Source: Bacillota bacterium
Lineage (GTDB): Bacteria > Bacillota_C > Negativicutes > Sporomusales > Sporomusaceae
Direction: 5' to 3'
Length of the DNA: 16,244 nt
NCBI GenBank assembly: GCA_023441125.1
Contig: JAEZQV010000117.1
Coordinates: forward strand, 1-16,244
The notes beneath the pieces are model-generated. The model was not told the DNA's origin. It saw nothing but the letters and a program-made list of their open reading frames with translations, and ran no database searches. Each line of letters opens with the position of its first letter. Position 1 is the stretch's first letter. Below are positions 14,083 through 16,244 of the stretch, one piece after another. The position numbers and the translations under genes are program-made.

Positions 14083-15216
14083 GTGACACCTGCAAACCGC
14101 CGTCAGCTTATTGGTTTTATCGGCTTGTTGATTGCTTTGTCCATCATAGCCGCCTGTACCTTGCAGTGGACGTACAAAATCGGTTTTGTCGGCGGGCTGA
14201 CCGGCCGTCAGTCGGATATCGGCGTGGCCGGCCGCAACGGCGCTATTTTGGCGGTTGAAGAACTCAATAAGGCCGGCGGCATCGGCGGCCGGCAGGTGGA
14301 ACTCATTGTCAAGGATGATCACAATGATCCGGCGCTTGTCCGCTCCATTGATGAAGGCTTGATCGATAGCGGTGTGACAGCCATCATCGGCCATATGACC
14401 AGTGTTACGGCGGTGGCGTCGCTGCCTGTAGTGGACAGCGGCAAAGCATTGATTATTACGCCGACGGCCACTGCCGATGTTTTAAGCCGGCGGGATGATA
14501 TGATGATAACTGTTATGTCGCCGGTCGGGGCTATGGCCGAAGTCCAGGCGGTCACCGCGATTAACCGGCTGAACATTAAGCGCATGGCCATTATCTACGA
14601 TAGCTCCAATCCTGAATATACCCAGAACTGGGTAAAAGCCTTTTCAGCCAGCTATCAGCAGTTGGGCGGCAGAATTGTCCGCACCCTGTCGTTTATATCA
14701 GGCAGCAATGTGGCCTATGAGAACCTGGCCAATGAAGCGGCCGGGTTCCGGCCGGCAGGTGTCCTCATCGTGGCCGGGGCTGTGGATGCGGCCATGTTCG
14801 GCCAATGGCTGCGAAAAACCGGTCTAACCGTACCGCTGTTCTCCAGCAGCTGGGCTATGACTGCCGATTTCATTCAGCATGGCGGACAGGCGGTGGAAGG
14901 GAGTTTGTTTAGCAGCTCGTTTTCGCCGGATGACAACAGCCAAACCTACAGTCAGTTTGTGCATAACTATCAGGAGCGTTTCGGTATGCCGCCCAATTAT
15001 GCTGCCGCCTACAGTTATGAGGCCGTGCAGATTTTGGCGGCGGGGATTGGGCAGGCAGGCAGCACGCAGCCGCAAGCGGTCAAAAAAGCGATACTCGCGC
15101 AGGGGCGATTTTCCGGACTGCGCGGCGAACTTACCATTAACGCCGCCGGCGATGTTAGCCGCGTATGCCGGATGGTAACGGTAAAAGACGGTCAGTTTGT
15201 CACGTACGGTGAATAA
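14083..15216 (+). CDS. Solitary LivK-type (Peripla_BP_6) substrate-binding lipoprotein
   Basis: 377 residues. An N-terminal signal helix (about 9-24) ends in IIAAC, a lipobox-like site with C25, so it is probably a lipoprotein. The rest is a two-lobe periplasmic-binding fold of the leucine/branched-chain amino acid or amide-binding group: YKIGFVGGLTGRQSDIGVAG (31-50), GIGGRQVELIVKDD, then TAIIGHMTSVTAVASLPVV and YAAAYSYEAVQILAAGI. The ligand is unknown. No permease or ATPase gene is visible on either side; instead a dCACHE-HAMP receptor gene starts 15 bases after it, so it may present a ligand to that receptor. GTG 14083 is the start, with GGAGGGAGA (14072-14080) just upstream. No clear terminator separates it from purL. 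Confidence 0.82.
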   Translation: MTPANRRQLIGFIGLLIALSIIAACTLQWTYKIGFVGGLTGRQSDIGVAGRNGAILAVEELNKAGGIGGRQVELIVKDDHNDPALVRSIDEGLIDSGVTAIIGHMTSVTAVASLPVVDSGKALIITPTATADVLSRRDDMMITVMSPVGAMAEVQAVTAINRLNIKRMAIIYDSSNPEYTQNWVKAFSASYQQLGGRIVRTLSFISGSNVAYENLANEAAGFRPAGVLIVAGAVDAAMFGQWLRKTGLTVPLFSSSWAMTADFIQHGGQAVEGSLFSSSFSPDDNSQTYSQFVHNYQERFGMPPNYAAAYSYEAVQILAAGIGQAGSTQPQAVKKAILAQGRFSGLRGELTINAAGDVSRVCRMVTVKDGQFVTYGE

Positions 15217-15231
15217 AGCGAAGTGATGTGT

Positions 15232-16244
15232 ATGAACAGGCGTAGGCACAGTCTGAAGGCGGTTATGACCCTTAATTATATAGTAGCGGTAGCAATCCCC
15301 ATCCTGGCCATTAGTATTATCACTGTAACCTTGCTGTACCGGAGCATGGGCGAACAAATCATCCGGCATAATTCCCAGATAGCCGGCAGCTTGGCGGCCG
15401 GCACCCAGGATTTTCTTTCAGCGGCTGAAGCCGTAATTGGCCAGGCGGCAGCCATGACGGATAGCGGCAGGCTGGATGATGCCCAAATGCAAAATTACCT
15501 GAACACGCTTCTTGCCAGTCATTCCTATCTGGAAGCAATTCATATTCTGGATAACAACGGCCAGTCGCTGTTTACCGCCCCCTATAATCCCAGTTATGCC
15601 CATCTGGACTTATCCCGGCAGCCGTTTTTTGCAAAGGCCCGGCAGACAGGCCGGACCAACTGGTCGTCAACCTTTATCTCCCAGCATACCGGCCAGCCGA
15701 CGCTGACTGTTGCCAAACCGACCAGGCAGGGTATGGTTGTGGGATATGTCAACCTCAGCAAATTAAACGAGATTGCGTCTAAGGGCAATGTCAGTCCCGA
15801 TTGCTGGGTAGCCATTCTGGACAACGAAGGAACCTTCATTGGCCACTCCGATAAAAAGCTGGTGTCCCAGCGGGGCAGCCTGGACCGGCAGCTTGTTGCG
15901 GATGCCTTAAGCAGCAAGACCGGCAGTATTACCCTGCGGCGCGGCGCGGACGAGTACCTGGTTTCGGTTGCCGTGGCCCAGCCGACCGGCTGGCCTGTAC
16001 TGGTGGCCCAGCATGCCGATAGGGCCTTTGCCCCGGTAAAGAGTACCCGGAATATTTTTATCATTGGCTGTGCTTTGGCATTGGGCCTGGCTGTGCTGAT
16101 GGCCATGCGCAACCTGAAAAAAATATTTACGCCGCTTAATGAGCTTACCGGCGAGACGCAGCAGGTGGCCGCCGGCAACTACAATCTGCCGCTTAAATGC
16201 TACGACTATACCGAGGTTAGTATACTGGCGGAACACTTTTATGC
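15232..16244 (+). CDS. dCACHE-HAMP membrane receptor, N-terminal part (truncated by window end)
   Basis: The frame is open from ATG 15232 to the last base, giving 337 codons. It has a first membrane helix (about 15-36), an extracytoplasmic domain of about 235 residues with the dCACHE look (repeated ILDNNGQSLFTAP and ILDNEGTFIGHS segments, SRQPFFAKA, TGWPVLVAQH), a second helix (about 274-293) and a HAMP domain starting FTPLNELTGETQQVAAGNY. The output module lies beyond the window: histidine kinase, GGDEF/EAL or methyl-accepting chemotaxis protein are all possible. Ribosome binding is modest (AAGTGAT before ATG). The 15-base gap to the binding lipoprotein gene suggests one operon and one sensory system. 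Confidence 0.8.
   Translation, partial: MNRRRHSLKAVMTLNYIVAVAIPILAISIITVTLLYRSMGEQIIRHNSQIAGSLAAGTQDFLSAAEAVIGQAAAMTDSGRLDDAQMQNYLNTLLASHSYLEAIHILDNNGQSLFTAPYNPSYAHLDLSRQPFFAKARQTGRTNWSSTFISQHTGQPTLTVAKPTRQGMVVGYVNLSKLNEIASKGNVSPDCWVAILDNEGTFIGHSDKKLVSQRGSLDRQLVADALSSKTGSITLRRGADEYLVSVAVAQPTGWPVLVAQHADRAFAPVKSTRNIFIIGCALALGLAVLMAMRNLKKIFTPLNELTGETQQVAAGNYNLPLKCYDYTEVSILAEHFY

Noticed and set aside
15594..16178. 194-codon minus-strand open frame near the window end
   Set aside because: Lies opposite a coherent dCACHE-HAMP reading frame that is open for 337 codons with two membrane helices.
1..16244. Mobile element, CRISPR array, tRNA or rRNA
   Set aside because: No transposase or integrase motifs, no regularly spaced repeats and no RNA-gene signatures were seen on either strand by eye; a dedicated search was not possible.

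Overview
The window looks like a chromosomal segment of an anaerobic or facultatively anaerobic Firmicute, most plausibly a Negativicute of the Sporomusa/Pelosinus type. This is an inference from gene content: NfnAB, a short siroheme reductase fused to DUF1858, a DUF1450 protein, a PhoP-type box, strong AAGGAGG ribosome binding sites, GTG/TTG starts, and exported proteins with a signal peptide or lipobox. There is no rRNA, tRNA, CRISPR array, insertion sequence or phage gene.

Layout. Positions 1-251 hold the end of a DASS/SLC13-type anion symporter, closed by a good terminator. A DUF1450 gene (398-622, minus) is divergent from a redox operon (804-2897): a cysteine-poor carboxymuconolactone-decarboxylase-like protein, a siroheme/[4Fe-4S] reductase with a C-terminal DUF1858 domain, and a 222-residue protein I do not recognise. 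The divergent gap carries a CRP/FNR-family palindrome (705-720) about 68 bases before the predicted start of the redox operon. A perfect 13-bp hairpin separates this operon from nfnA-nfnB (3017-5286), which encodes the electron-bifurcating NADH-dependent ferredoxin:NADP+ oxidoreductase and ends in a strong terminator. The two units together suggest siroheme-based sulfite or nitrite reduction, or its detoxification, fed from the NADPH/ferredoxin pool.

Positions 5450-5948 encode a small four-helix membrane protein and an overlapping possible 34-residue membrane peptide. They converge on a minus-strand pair: a zinc-ribbon membrane protein and a secreted protein with a CsgG/GNA1162-like look. Further minus-strand coding (7044-7739) gives a DUF1624/HGSNAT-type membrane acyltransferase, divergent from a four-helix DMT/EamA-type transporter (7973-8317).

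Positions 8332-10047 form a phosphate uptake module: four TTAACA-type direct repeats with 10-11 bp periodicity running into a -35/-10 promoter, then a DUF47 (PhoU-like) gene overlapping a Pit phosphate transporter gene. The single-chain purL (10226-14008, TTG start) follows with its own promoter. The window closes with a solitary LivK-type binding lipoprotein (14083-15216) and, 15 bases later, the N-terminal half of a dCACHE-HAMP receptor cut by the window edge. This looks like a two-partner ligand-sensing system.

The largest gap without a gene is about 233 bases, so there are no long empty stretches.
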